From positions 1,364,001 through 1,428,000 of the forward strand of contig NC_135060.1 of NCBI RefSeq assembly GCF_051014685.1: 64,000 bases of DNA. The letters run 5' to 3'. The notes beneath the pieces are model-generated. The model was not told where the DNA came from. It did no database searches and saw only the letters and a list, made by a program, of their open reading frames with translations. The first letter of the stretch is position 1. The number at the start of each line of letters is the position of its first letter. This stretch comes from Ptiloglossa arizonensis. Its lineage: Eukaryota; Arthropoda; Insecta; Hymenoptera; Colletidae. Below are positions 36,660-49,438 of the stretch, one piece after another. Both the position numbers and the translations under genes were made by a program.

Positions 36660-37260
36660 ACTGGTCTCGAACGGAAGGAATTTCGGTAGGTTGGTCGGTC
36701 GGCAAACATTCGAAGTCCTTTTTTCGAAATAGCGGGGTGGCGCAATTGGAAAAAACGAGGAGGAGCGGTGGAGAAAAGGAAACGGACAAGCTCCCCTCTC
36801 CCGTGGCTCTCTGCACGACCCCCCTTCCAGCCGGAACGGTCCCCCCCTCGTTCAGAAAGGTCCAGCAGAGTCCAGAGGCAGAATGGGTGGAGGTGGATCG
36901 GCACTCGACTCGAGGCTCCCGTTGACGGGGAGGGGAAGCCCATCGAGCGGCGGAGGGGAGGCCAGACCGGAGTAATGGAAGCTGAAGTAGATATTGTATG
37001 GCATTACTGGACGAACTTTCTGCGGCGAACATTGCGATATTGGTTTCGAAGAGCCGAGCGGCCTGCCCGAGCTGAATTTCTCTCTCTCTCTCACACTCTT
37101 TCTCTCTTTTTCTCTCTCTCTCTTCTCTCTCTTCTCTCTCTTTTCCTCCGTGCTTTTCCTGCTGTCTCTCCGGCCCCGGTTTTTCCACTTTCTCATCCGT
37201 CTTTCTCCGAGGAAGCAAAGCAACGATTGGAACGAGACGGGGAGGGATTTAAGGGTTGGT
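36660..37260. other. GC-rich block with long CT/GA tract
   Basis: Strand-asymmetric purine/pyrimidine sequence centred on a CT-repeat (37077-37144). Overlapping open stretches of up to 192 codons (plus, 36768-37346) and 186 codons (minus, 36658-37218) translate the repeat as S/L/F or E/R/K runs and are not believable proteins. Dense GAGAG motifs on the minus strand could bind GAGA-type factors; this is inference. Confidence 0.4.
37077..37144. repeat. (CT)n microsatellite tract
   Basis: Imperfect CT dinucleotide repeat, with short T-runs and one CACA interruption. Confidence 0.9.
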
Positions 37261-37384
37261 TTTGCGAGAGCCGAGGGTCGGAGCTTTCGTTCGTCGTCTC
37301 TCGGTTCCGAATTTCGGTTCGAATTTGGTGTATCGGGGATATATAGTTTCCATTTGGTACACCGTTTCCGCTTTTAGCATCTTG

Positions 37385-37790
37385 AGTTTTGCTACCTCGT
37401 TGGTCGAAATATTGTTCCCGCGGTCCTTGTTGCAACGAAACGCGAAATGTAGTTTACATGAGATTCGAAACGTTCGTGGAACGTTTGAAACGTCGACGAT
37501 GTCGGTACAAAAATTTATATACTTTGTTAATTCGCTCAGGACGAAATATAGTTTTCGCGCGTTTCGGAACCCAGATATTTTAAATATTGTGTCGCGCAAA
37601 AACCTACGCTACGGAACAATAGATCCACCGAATGTAAAGTACCCGCAGCAAGAAACAGTTGTTAGGTTACACTGCACCATTTCACCTGTCGGTAACTCGA
37701 GCGTTATTACGTTGTTGGTCGAAATATCGTCTCTGTCCACTTTATTACACGGAACGTCGATTCGATGCAGTTCGAAACACTAATATTCCA
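37385..37790 (+). repeat. Diverged local duplication (about 315-bp offset)
   Basis: TTGGTCGAAATATTGTTCCC at about 37400 recurs as TTGGTCGAAATATCGTCTC at about 37715. Both have a TT(G/A)...AC(G/A)(A)AACG stretch and an ATTCGAAAC/GTTCGAAAC motif downstream, in order. An additional GCAAGAAACA(G/A)T-containing block repeats near 37648 and 37860. Not coding. Confidence 0.45.
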
Positions 37791-40700
37791 AATACCAAAA
37801 GAGATCGTTCGAAAATGTATCGAACGAAACGCCAAATATACCAAACGTACATCACCCAAAGCAAGAAACAATCGTTGACCGCGTTCAACGATTTATACCT
37901 TCCGTGTCAGGTATAGATCGAGTTAAATTTCAAACGTCGGAGGTAATTTAAGCGATAGTTTTCGAAACGGAGCACGGAACGTTTTCCCAAAGTGGCGAGG
38001 CGTCGCGAAGGTTCGGAAAAGGACACGTATGTTCAACGATGAAAGCGCGCAGTTCGTCTGGGAACAGCGTACACAGCACTGTCAAGCAATAACAAGAGCA
38101 CAATCAATAAAGGTAATAGCTGAACTAAACGAGCGCACTTGGTGATGTATACAAACTCGTAATCTTTGCAATTTGTTGCGCAGCGAGAGTGAAATTAACA
38201 AGTACCGCAAATATGTCAGGCACAACTAATTGGCCGATTTGCATATAATTATACCCATCCGTCGAGATCGAGCACATGATGCAGTTTTTAATGCGGAGCG
38301 AACAACCCGTAAAATGTTCAATTTTCTGTTCTCCCGTAGACCTTCAAACTGTGCAAATTTGATGGCACGCCGCCCAATTACCATGTTTCACCATTATCCT
38401 CGTGGTAAGGATATGATTACTTCATGCTTTATTACTCAGATACGTGTGCTACTTGACATCATCGTCCTGAATAATTAATGTCCCAGGCAGTTCGGCGGTT
38501 ATTAATTAAATGCGTCGACGCTTCGCTGAGAAATTTCGAAAAGAAACCGAATTCGAGACACTTCGAATTATCCATCGGCAACTTCGCGAACCGAGTTTCC
38601 ATTTTATTGGGACGTTGAGAAGCGCACGCAGGAGCCGAACGAACGTTCATCGTGAACAATTTAAACGATCATCGATCATTTTCGTACAGACCGTCGGTGG
38701 TTATATTACCGCGAACCTCGAGCTTTGTTTCGGTGAATATTTTCATTGTAAGTTTTGTTTAGCATTTAAAATTTGTGCGAAACATCGACACTTCTATTAT
38801 TGAAAGCTAAACTATAATCGTGTCATCGAGACTGTACTTTCCATGTATCGCATCTTTCGAGCAATGGCTCCCATTTCTTAAGTGGGTATTAATTCAACGG
38901 TTCGTTATGAAATGCATTTTGATGCTTAAAATTATTCTCCGTTGCATTTATAGTGTAATCGAGTATGGTTTCGAAGTGCGCAATATTTTCTAGCACAATT
39001 GTTTTCAATTTCAGCGTTAGTGTACAACCAAATTTATTCAATATATAATGAGCTTATACGTTGCAAATTTATGCGCCACTAAATTGCTACTTGTTCCTAC
39101 TTCAAACGAGTAATTAACGTTATAGGTGTCACCTGTATTATCCTCTTGTGCTGTCCACATTGCAGAGATGACTGCGCGAATAACTAAACAGTCACGTGTA
39201 ACATCATTCGTACCTAATATTACAAATTAGCCAAAATTGACGCGGCATTAATTTTCTATAATTCTTAACACGCGCAATACAAAATTATTTTGAACGAACA
39301 AATACCTAGGCTACGTAACATACATTAATTCCCTGTAAATTAAAATTTTTATTTCGTCGATCTTAAATTATTTTCAAATTCCTTTGTATTAAATTCTAAA
39401 CTCGATTCGAATTCGTTAAAAATTGTCGAATAGTAGATACATTTGTATTCCATAAATTAAGCCGGTGTCATGTATCGTGATTTCTGTATCAATTAGTTCT
39501 AGATGGGTAAGGGCGAAATGATAGACGTATTGATCGTTACCACTTACTATTTGAATGGCAACCTAAGAGAAAACCAAAAAATAAAATAAACGTAGTTTGT
39601 GCAAAGATAGCAATTATAAGATAAGTATTACTTCGTTGTATCGAAGCCTTTTCTAAGTTGCGTATACATATATAAAAATATTACGAGCGCGTCACGCGAA
39701 CGATTACTCGTACCCTATGAGACTGAGAACCCCTGGCAGGGCAAAGGTGTTCTTATCGTGATGTGCAACAGCAAGAGTTGCAAGAGGCGACATTCTCGTA
39801 AACAGTTATGGTGCACCGAGGCACGTCAGGTTTCTGAAGCAAGGTTCCGACCCCTTTTTTCTTGTGGCATTGTGGCCATTGTTCAACGTTCGACTGCCAA
39901 TACGTCGTCTCCATTGTACCCGTGCCACCAGGCAGATATCTATTTCCGGTACTCGTGCGCTTTTCGTGTGTTACGCACCTCTGACTTTTAAGCGATCGCC
40001 TATCGAGCCGTGGCAGGTGTACAGATATGGGAATTGCGGGTAGGGAAGACAAAATTCACGATAAATTATCCTGGCCGCTCAATTTTCTTTTCCCGCGTGA
40101 AAATTTAAACGCCTCGGGCCGGGTACTCGCAGGATTCCGTTGATAATTACAGATAACACGTTGCAATCTTAAAGCGACAAAGAAATTTCCTTGGAGATTT
40201 CGTTCGAAACTTAGATTCCCTCCTGATACCCTAACGGGTCTTTCATTTTATTATCCTGAATTTCCTGATGCCATTTTCGAAGAAAGCTCGTTCCGCCGGA
40301 AACTCGGACACTGAATTGTTGCGTTTCAATTATTTTTATACCATAAGGTAATTGAATAGGTTTTCACTTTATCTATATTCTTCGAATAACTGAAAAATTT
40401 GGCAAGGAGCTGTAACTTTTGCGAACACGACTAAATTCTCAGGTTTCAATACGTTCCAAAGAATAAAATTTACCTCAATACTTTCGGATCGGTTTTAATT
40501 TCAAGAAATCTAGGTTCAATCTACCGTGTTCGAACTGTATATTCTGTAACTTTTGTTACGAAAATTGTTCTGTAATTCTAATAATTTCTAATACGTTTAA
40601 AATGTATTGGGTAACATTTTTTACACGGTTACCGACGTTTCAATTTCACATAAAACGAGGGATATACTCGTCATTCGTTTAACAGTAAACTCTCCCGAAT

Positions 40701-42166
40701 AGGTTTTTCCCGGAGTAACCAACCGAACCCCCAACGTTACAAGCCTTAAGGGTATATTCTGATCGAGAGGGTCCAAAAACTCGATTTTTGAGTTACTGTA
40801 TTTTCATGAGGTTAGGGTCCTGAAAATATGTTCCTAAAGTATTAAGACGAAGCTCGTAAACTTGCCAGTTGTACGGAGATTTAAAGATTTAGTAGCTGTA
40901 CAATTTGTACAGGTATATTCTTAATGGTTTTTCTACTTTCTTGGTTATTTGTACACTTGTTGCTTGCAGATTGTATTAAAAAAGCATTTGTTTCAGCGCA
41001 TTAAATGCTTATGGATCGGGTATATCGAATTAAGGGTAAGTGGCACACGTCAATCTTTATCCGGCTGATAACTGTCTAAATTTAGTTGAAACACGAATAA
41101 ACGTCTGTACAAACCTCAATTCTTCTGGACGTTTATTACAGCGAAACGTCGATTATAGGAACGTTGATTAACCGAAATGTCGATTAGAAGAAAATCTATT
41201 ACGGGAAAGAACGATTATCAGTGACGAAGAATCGAGCCCGAATAATATCATGAGTCTGAAATTGCATGCTTGCGTGTGTATTACAAGTAGTACCTCGACA
41301 ACGCTAGGTGTTCTGTAATTGAGCAAAATACGTTTATACAACGAGCGTATTTACTTATTTCTTACTACATTACTGCTCCGTTGCTACTGTATTACTGCTA
41401 TATTTCTTACTATATTCTATCAATTTCCTAGTTTACTATATTTCTTACTATTGTGCATCACCGGTACACTTAGCCTGGGACTTCGTGGCTCGCAAAGCCG
41501 AAAATTTGTATCGTTGTACCCTCCTCGAGAAAAGTTTCCCAACCAGCCGGTCTAGAGCAAAACGGCCCCTCAAGAATCGAAGGGAGGCTAAGGACTCTCG
41601 TGGCTGTCGGTTCCCGCGCGTAACTCGCGTCTCGATGAAGGAACGCAACTCATTAGCTCTGGCGATCGCAAATTAATTCAGTCGCACCGACAACGCCCAA
41701 TTAACGCATATGAAGCGTGAAGATAGCGATCGAGCTTCCTCGATTAAGGGGGAACGCGATGGTCCTGGTCGCGTGACGTATCGACGCCGGCGCCGTTAGT
41801 AACGGCTGGTTTGATCCTTTCCGCGAAGCCGAATGGCGCCGCTTCCTCTCGAAAATATCGCTCGTTCAGCGACCGGAACGGCCGCAGGTTGTTGACTCGA
41901 TTGTCACCAGCTCCTTTTACCGAACCCGTGGCCACGACGCCGATTTCTGGCATCGTTGTCGCGCCGCGGGTGTTCCACTGCGCCAGTAACGTCCTCGGAA
42001 TACTTGAACAGGAGGACCGGATACGAGAAAACACCGCAAACGATAGAGAAGTCTGGCCGACAGCTTGTGTACACTCGCGTTCACTCGCGTACCGAACGAT
42101 ACATTGCATTTGGATTATTAATCGTTCGCAATTCTACGGGACGTTAACACGATAGCGTGTTTAGAA
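37791..42166. other. Non-coding DNA, nothing supported
   Basis: AT-rich for the most part. At 40746 a TTAAGGGTATATTCTGATCG motif recalls the GGG-started, TTAA-flanked ends of Kolobok-type elements, but no partner end was found. GC-richer islands occur at 41460-41660 and 41760-42100. No domain or RNA gene recognised. Confidence 0.4.
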
Positions 42167-42780
42167 CGGCCGGAGGAACTTCCGAATTATTCTTCTGGTC
42201 GCGAGTCGTGTTCGATAGCAGAGCACGTGTCGCGGTGATACACTCCTACGAGGTAGAAAACCGGTAAAATCCTTCTACGTGCGAGAACAAATCGAATTCA
42301 CCGAGTAGAATTCGGTTTATCAATCATTTGCAACGCTGTATCACTTTTAACCAGACTTCGTGTTTAGAAAGACATACATTTGCCCGAAACGAAGTTTCCA
42401 TTTATTCTACCGGTTTCAAGTTGCATACAATTGCAAGGTAGACGTATCTCCGTAATACACTTACGTGGGCTGAAATACTTCTACTGCAAAAAGTTAGATT
42501 ATTGATCGTTCGAAATGCTATTTGACTTTTAACAAGATATTTTGTTCAGAAAGGGAGGGAAAAATTAGACCGAACAAACTTTTCAATTATTTAATTTGCA
42601 AGTCGCGTTCAGTAGCAGAGTACGCGTAACACGGGTATCTATTTCTGTAACACTCTTGTATAGAATCTTGTACAATGCTGTATGAATTTTAACGAGACAT
42701 TGTGTTTAGAAAGGGAAGTTTAGGCCAAACGAAATTCCCAATTGTTCTTCCAGTTTGCGAGTCGTGTATAAATCGAAAAA
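42167..42780 (+). repeat. Degenerate tandem array, period about 155-190 bp, 3-4 copies
   Basis: The recurring block AACG/AATG-CTGTAT...TTTTAAC-(C/A)AGA...TTGTGTTTAGAAAG begins near 42331, 42518 and 42674. It is followed each time by CCGAAACGAA / CCGAACAAAC / CCAAACGAAA, a TTCC-type spacer and a GTCG(C)G motif. A partial first copy (ATTCTTCTGGTCGCGAGTCGTG) is at about 42190. Copies are strongly diverged. No open frame is shared. It resembles an old minisatellite or satellite relic. Confidence 0.6.
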
Positions 42781-45270
42781 TGTGATTTCATTTTTGTTCT
42801 CGATATCTCTACTTTAAAATTCGGGTATTGTAACGATCAGGGTCTCTTTATTCCTCGATCTTTCGTCGACTCGGTGCGCATCATTTTTATCGCTACACGC
42901 CGTACTTCACTTTCGGTCGAAATTCATTTTTTAAATGGTTACCAATCCATGTACGTATCCTCGGGGCTCGCTTGAAAATCGGCAGGAACGGCAATCGAAA
43001 CAATTTCTCCCAAATAAAGATCGACGCGGAGCTCGAACGAGAACGGTTAACCGTTAACAATAACCCGATGGAATGGGCAGGAAAATTGCGAAACGCACGA
43101 AACTGCGTACGAGTAATATGCATACACGGTGAGCGCTCGGTGTCCGCGCGAAATGATGCACGGTGAACCGTGAATCACTTCCTACGTCGAAGCCGATGCC
43201 TGGACGATAGCCGGCGATACCTCGTCGGCTGGGCTGAAACGGCGAAGTTAATGAGATGTGCAAATGAATCGAGGTCTCGAGGGGCCTCGACTTGGCGCGA
43301 TAGGTGAAACGGCGCGAGGAAGAAAATAAAAAGGGGCACCGGCCAATATTGCTGCAAGATTGCGCAACATGTCGCCGAGAAGAGTCCAGTTTGTATGCTC
43401 GATATATTAGAACGATTAACTGTGAACGTCGATCCATATTTCTTTCCTTAAAAATAACCAAATAACTACAGTAAAAATTTAATAGAGAATTCGTCTATAT
43501 TTAGGTCACTTTTATACTAGATTTAATTTAATACAATTGACCTACAATCCACGCAAATATAAAATTATACCAGAAGTGTACAACTGTGTATAAAGTTAGT
43601 CGTTGAACAGTAAGACGAAGTTAGGGGCTTAAGTAATAAGAATGTGAGCGGTGTATTTTAAAAAAAGAATTATAAACGTATTTAGAGAAAATACTCATTC
43701 CGGAGTAAATGCAATGTTCGGCATTTTGTAGACGAATGATTTATCATTTTTAGCGATTAAATGTAATTGCTGGTACAATCAAGGTAGATATTACAATGGT
43801 AGAAAATTTCAAACAAACGAACAGTGTTTTAAAAATACATTACACAAATGGCTGCGAAGTCATAAGAGGAACGATTATTTCGCATCTGTAATGCAATATT
43901 GTAAGTGTGTACAGCGTACTAGTGAGGTATAGAATATATCAAGAGAAACTGACGAATAGCATTGATTCTCGGTAAACGGTATTGTTCACGTATTGCCGCG
44001 TGTGCAATTTTTCGAAATATTTACCAGTGGAAAAAAAAACGAAACACAGGAGACAATATTTTTGTTAGCAATTGTAGGGTGAGTAATTCGCTATTTTCCA
44101 CATAGAAAAAGAGAAAAATTAAAACCACAGCTTCTGGAAATTATTTTTCATTTCCTATTTTTTTCCAAGATCGTGCAACCGAAGGATGTAAGTGGATGAA
44201 AGACAATCTGCTCCGTTACAGAATTGACCCTGAAAAATCAAACACAGTCTCTGTTTCGAAGTAACCGATACTCAATATTTATTCGTACTCCGTTGAGTAC
44301 GTCCCTTTTAATCGTTAGATCCAAGTGGTTTAAAAATATTCGAAACTCTCGAAGTTTACGCTAGATAGAATGCAAACGATTATCAAGTTTAAGCGAAATT
44401 CGATAATTCGATTAATACATTCTACGGTCATTTTCTGTTCTACAATTACTCCAATGTCACTTTATCCTGTAGTTCTTTCTTATCCAAATATTCGCTTTAT
44501 TATATTATTTAATTCTGATACGATACGTTTACTTTTGTTACTTTTCTTTGAATCTGTAGTGAATTCTGTGCGAAATGCTCACGAATTGGATATCCTATTT
44601 ATTCGATGCAATACCATAAGGTACGTAATTATTCGATATTGGAAATATTTTCTGTTTCATTCCGATGTCAGTTTTCCAATTCTTATAATTTGAACAGGTG
44701 AAGACGAAAGTTATACAACAATGAAGTTTCTCGACGATGCAACGTTACATCGTCGCGAAATCGTTTGGATATCGGTTCGAATATTTCTCTCGTTACGAAG
44801 AAAATAACTCGTCCCGGAATTTTAAATGAAAAATAATACAAAGTTGAAGAAATTGAGTATTCCAAGAGCCGGGGTATACGTTAAACGTTTTCCAAAGAAG
44901 AGTGTTCGGGTTTCGTCGCATCGCGTCGATTAATCGTAATGACTTTAAACAATCATCCTGTCACGAAGGGTCCAAGGAAACGTTTCGATGAAAACGGGCC
45001 GCGATCACGGGAATCGACGTGCCCCACAAAGGGAGCCACCTTGCACGCCGGTCCTAATTGTCTGGGGAGAGCCAGGTGGGACTTGCAGTCTCTTCCTGTC
45101 CGTTCATCAAACTGTCATTCGACGTCAGGCCCGAGGAAGACGAAGCCGTCCGGCGCAGGAATTCCTCGACAGGGAATCGACTGATCGTTACCCGCGGAAA
45201 TTACGTATGCATGAGCGCGCAGGAACAAAACAGAGACGCGGCGGAATATTATTTTAACATTCCCGCTTTG

Positions 45271-45297
45271 AGCGTCTCGCTCGATGAGTGAGACGCT
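45271..45297. repeat. Compact hairpin AGCGTCTCGCTC / GAGTGAGACGCT
   Basis: Twelve-base arms with one mismatch around a 3-base loop (GAT). Too short for a typical miRNA precursor. Isolated, with no flanking repeats. Confidence 0.55.
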
Positions 45298-47609
45298 GAA
45301 GGGGAGCCACGTGAATACTTGTCCCGCAGCTGAAAATTCGCTTTCCGGAAAATGTGCGTGGAAATTGACCCTGGCCCCGTGTAAATAAACGGCATATAAT
45401 ACAACATTTTGTATCGCAATAACGTTCGTCGTAGCGGTAACGAACCATTTATTCGTCTCCGTTTCAATTTCACGTCCTCGGCCAACAGTTTCTAATCCCG
45501 AAACTATCGAGACAAATTCTATCGATAATTGGTCGACTGTCGTTCAACAGTTTCTTCGGTTCAGTCGTAAGTGTGATTTCCGGGGGTAAAAAGTGTCTTA
45601 AATAATGTACGTTATGTGGAAACGCGAAAGAAACTTTAATTGAACGATTCGTAGATCGTAAAGTTTACGAAACGTTATGTATATTGCAAAATTAACAAGT
45701 ATTCTTAATTTTCAGAGAGAGTTTAAAGTCGAGAACATTGATAAATAATTCAAACTTTCATTTTTTTATTCCATTACGATTCTTTCATACTTTTACTTAC
45801 TGTTATTTCTTTGAGCTATCTTTTGGCTCGTAAAAGGGGTTGCGTAACTTTGTAACTGAAAGGTAAAAATTGTTAAAGAATTGTTAATTACATAGCGTTT
45901 GCTCGGAACGTTCGAATAAAGTACGCCAAATATTTCTCGTATATTTACAGGAGCAAACGAATAAACTGGATTATTCTATGGATCGTCTAAATTACAAAAA
46001 AGAAATATATAAATTACGTAGCGAACAAATAGCGAACAAAGAAATATGGGTCGTTTCGTGCGAAATCGGATACTTTATGTTAGAGTCTTAGGCGATATTT
46101 AAACGTTGCGCGAAGAACTTTTTCAAATTTGGAATATTATGGTTTTCACAAAAACCATTCGCATACTTGTATATTTATAAATAAATCAAAATATGAAAAA
46201 AGAAACGGGAACAAAGTAAAACAATATGTTACGTGTGAGAGTATTATATATTTAATATAATTATTGCACATATAGGTGTATAAAGATGTACGTATAATAT
46301 AAACACGTAAAATATGCTGACAATTGTGCAAAAGAAGCAAAGTACAATTAAAGTGTTGCTTCTAATCTGATCTCGATACAAAAAGACTTCCATAGGTACC
46401 AGTACGTAATATACGATACAGAAACTTAATAGCAAATTTCAATTACTCATCGAGAAAGGATAAATATGTACATATACATTTTATATAAATATAAAAGTTA
46501 TAAACTATTTAATTCTGGCAAAGAGGTTATATAATACATTGCAAGACATTGTTCATACGTCTAAACGGAAACAATACTTGGCTCGTTACGACTGTAACCA
46601 ACGTTACCGATTTCAATCTAACAAACTTTAATCCCCGATAATTTTATATTCCGGTTTTCTTCGCGTCAAATTCTATTTCTTCTATTTCAAATTGTTTCTT
46701 CCTTTCCGTGTTTCTTTTTCAATTGACCGTATCACGAACTTTTATTTGGCAATAGGTGTGTTCCTTTCTCTTCCCTTCTCCTTCTTATTTTGAGACACAG
46801 TCGCGTCAACATCGTTCGGTATCGTATTCTTTTATTCGGCTGGCTAACTTTTTCTCTCCGAGTCGCTAGGGTGTCTTCTCTCTTCTTATTCGTGGCTGCT
46901 TCACCATTTTCATTCTCATTCCTCTTCTTTCGTCGTCCAAAGCGTTGTTTACTTCATTTGCCGTCATATCAGGTGCACTTTAAAAAATAATTATTTCCCC
47001 TGTCCAAACAGACGCAATTTCCTGTGAAACAGGTATGCCTGTTCCGATGGCATCTTAGCTGCTCTCCGTTCGTTACTTCCTTTCGATTATCTCGCACCGT
47101 CCTCTATTAATCAGTCCCGACAGTGGCGGGTCTTAATTACGCGCACGTAGATTGACCATAAAGATCGCTCGGTCCCAGTCGATTCTTCGATGATAGGGGA
47201 CTGCGGGCATTGAACAAACAAGCGTACACTGGACAGGGAACGTTGGTCGACCGTTTCGCTCCAGGATGTCACTAAGGTGTTCGATAAATTCGCAAAATTG
47301 TATCTGTTTTGACACGTTGTCTTTGCAGTCTACGTTTCGTTGAAAGCCAATCTCGGCGAGGATACCCGCATACGATCGATATCGTTGCTTCGAAGATATC
47401 GAGAAAGGTTGCTTTATCGAGACAATGTTTCCAATATTATTATTTAATTTTATTTTATTTATTTTCTTCAATGATTTCGTCGAACCGTAATAAAATGAGA
47501 AACAGAAAAGTAAAGGAAAACAAAGCAAAGGAACATACGTGGGTTAAGCTGTTTTACAATCGATCTCGAATTCCTTCTTCGCACGATAAGGAATGATATA
47601 CGAAGTGAA

Positions 47610-47645
47610 AGAAAAAATATATATAATATATATACACATATATAT
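47610..47645. repeat. AT-rich microsatellite
   Basis: Alternating TA/AT tract with CA interruptions. Confidence 0.7.
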
Positions 47646-49240
47646 TCGAAAGGAAATAACCAAGGCTTGTATATTCAACAATCATATATTTATTACATAT
47701 CGTTACTGTTTTTCGTAAGAAAGAGTATTCCTATTATAATAGGACTTGAGAATTATACGTATAGTATACATTATATACATACTGTGTATATAATATACTA
47801 GTATACTATGTGTACATATCTGGTGTATCGTGGAATACTATTTATACACGTCTCGATACGTTTACAGGGCTTCAATAATATATAAAACTTTTGATCGTTT
47901 CAATATACTACATCGATCCACAGGATCAATCTGATACAATCAATATTATTACCAATATTTGATATTGCAAAATAATATTGACCGTACATGGGTATCTTAG
48001 ATACATATTGAGAAACAGGTTCTTCGAAAGTAACGATTACCTTGTAAACGCTTACATCCTAGAGTCCTCGTCCATTACGATTTTCAAGATTATTGATTAT
48101 TTATTGACTAATTGCTCATAGAACGACTTCATAAACGAGTCAAATTGTTCAAAAAGAAACGAAAGGATGTTTATCCCTCAAATACAAAAATAAAAAGTTT
48201 AGCAAATTCGATGCTCTTTGAATATTTTTTTACAACTTTACGTTGATTTATTATTTGCTGTTTCTAATCGAAAAACATATAAAATTGTTCAGTAAACGAT
48301 TTCATTTGCGGACGAGAAATTGATCGAGTTGCCCTCGAATCGAATCACTTTACAGCTACATAGTAGAAATTTAAATCAAATCGACAACCTTTGCAACGAG
48401 TGCTTCCAAATTGAAGCAATCGCAAAGTTTGTCAAACTCTATTTCAAAGACCAGTCAAGGGGTTTCGAACTCTATTTACGACTCCCCCCCCCGAATAAAG
48501 AAGAAATTTATTTCTCGCGATTACTTAAATAGAAAGGAAGCTGATTCTCGTATTCTTTTCCTGCGTAGAAAAAAAAATAAATGTTAACAGCTCCATAATT
48601 GAATCAAACTAGCAGTGTGTTGTGTAGCCTGAAATTGAAATACCACCATCCTTCTCCAACGAAGAGCATGCGGATATGCATTTCATTTACGGTTTCTCTA
48701 ATGGGAACGCTCGAGTTGCTGTAAGAGTATCTCAGCAAGAACTACCCGATAGAAGTGTGCCACATTATTCTATGTTTATTAGACTTCGTTCTTAGTTATG
48801 TACGATGGGTTCGTTTATACCAAGAACGTCCGATAGATATAGATCTATTTCGGTAAAGTCAATCTTAAAGGATCTATCCGCGAAATGTAATTTAGTGGAA
48901 CATTCGAAAGAATTTTTGTACTTCTGCTGAAATTTTTCTCTGATTTTGGATCTTTGGTATCAGGAGTACATGATACCCGTGGAGATATTGTTTTAGGTAG
49001 TTTCTGCGATACGATAGGATCGGGTTATGGAAATGGAACCAAATAATAGGTAAAAACAAAACTTCTGTTGTTACTCAAATTGAATTTATTCAAAGTCTTA
49101 ATTACATCGAAGATACAATTGCATTCTTCCGTTTCATTATCATTTCAAACTTTCATACGCATTATAAAAATGTTGTTCCTTAAAATATTCAATTGTTTCT
49201 TCTATATTAACTAACTACTATAAATTCGCAGCCAATTAGC

Positions 49241-49289
49241 TCGGTACTACACGCGACGAATAATTATTGTTCGTCGCGAGTAATACCGA
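49241..49289. repeat. Subterminal 20-bp-stem hairpin, left end
   Basis: TCGGTACTACACGCGACGAA (49241-49260) pairs with TTCGTCGCGAGTAATACCGA (49270-49289): 18 of 20 pairs, with a 9-base AT-rich loop. The perfect inner stem is CGCGACGAA/TTCGTCGCG. The mirror copy is at 59809-59857. Hairpins just inside the ends are common binding or cleavage-related features in mobile elements. Confidence 0.85.
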
Positions 49290-49337
49290 TTACCAGGTCT
49301 CACCACGTGGAGGTTGCTGCGAGCGGAGACCCGGAGA

Positions 49338-49438
49338 GAGATAGATGGAATCAAAGTTCCATCGATCTCCCTCGACACGCGATACAAACGAAGATACCAA
49401 ACCAAAGAGATGGAAGGAATCAATGTTCCTTCGATCTC
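49338..49438. repeat. Two tandem hairpins with a compensatory stem change
   Basis: Hairpin 1: arms 49338-49350 and 49357-49369, inner stem ATGGAA/TTCCAT, loop TCAAAG. Hairpin 2: arms 49407-49419 and 49426-49438, inner stem AAGGAA/TTCCTT, loop TCAATG. Each has 12 of 13 pairs. Between copies a T-A pair is replaced by an A-T pair, so pairing is kept. The mirror pair in the right arm is at 59660-59691 and 59729-59760. Confidence 0.8.

Larger units (their letters stand above)
42781..49212. other. Non-coding AT-rich DNA flanking the large element
   Basis: No gene recognised. Notable simple features are an AT-rich TATA-type tract at about 47610-47645 and 47755-47800, and an 11-of-12-bp stem hairpin at 45271-45297. 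A run of nine C lies at about 48485-48493. No transposase or reverse-transcriptase fragment was seen beside the large element. Confidence 0.4.

Noticed and set aside
36658..37346. Open frames of 186-192 codons across the CT tract
   Set aside because: Their length comes from the dinucleotide repeat, which encodes runs of S/L/F or E/R/K. No domain outside the repeat.
39725..39760. CCTGGCAGGG stretch as a U1 snRNA-like sequence
   Set aside because: The required 5' splice-site-pairing start and downstream stem-loops are absent.
40746..41040. TTAAGGGTATATTCTG as a Kolobok-type transposon end
   Set aside because: No inverted partner end with TTAA was found within the following kilobase.
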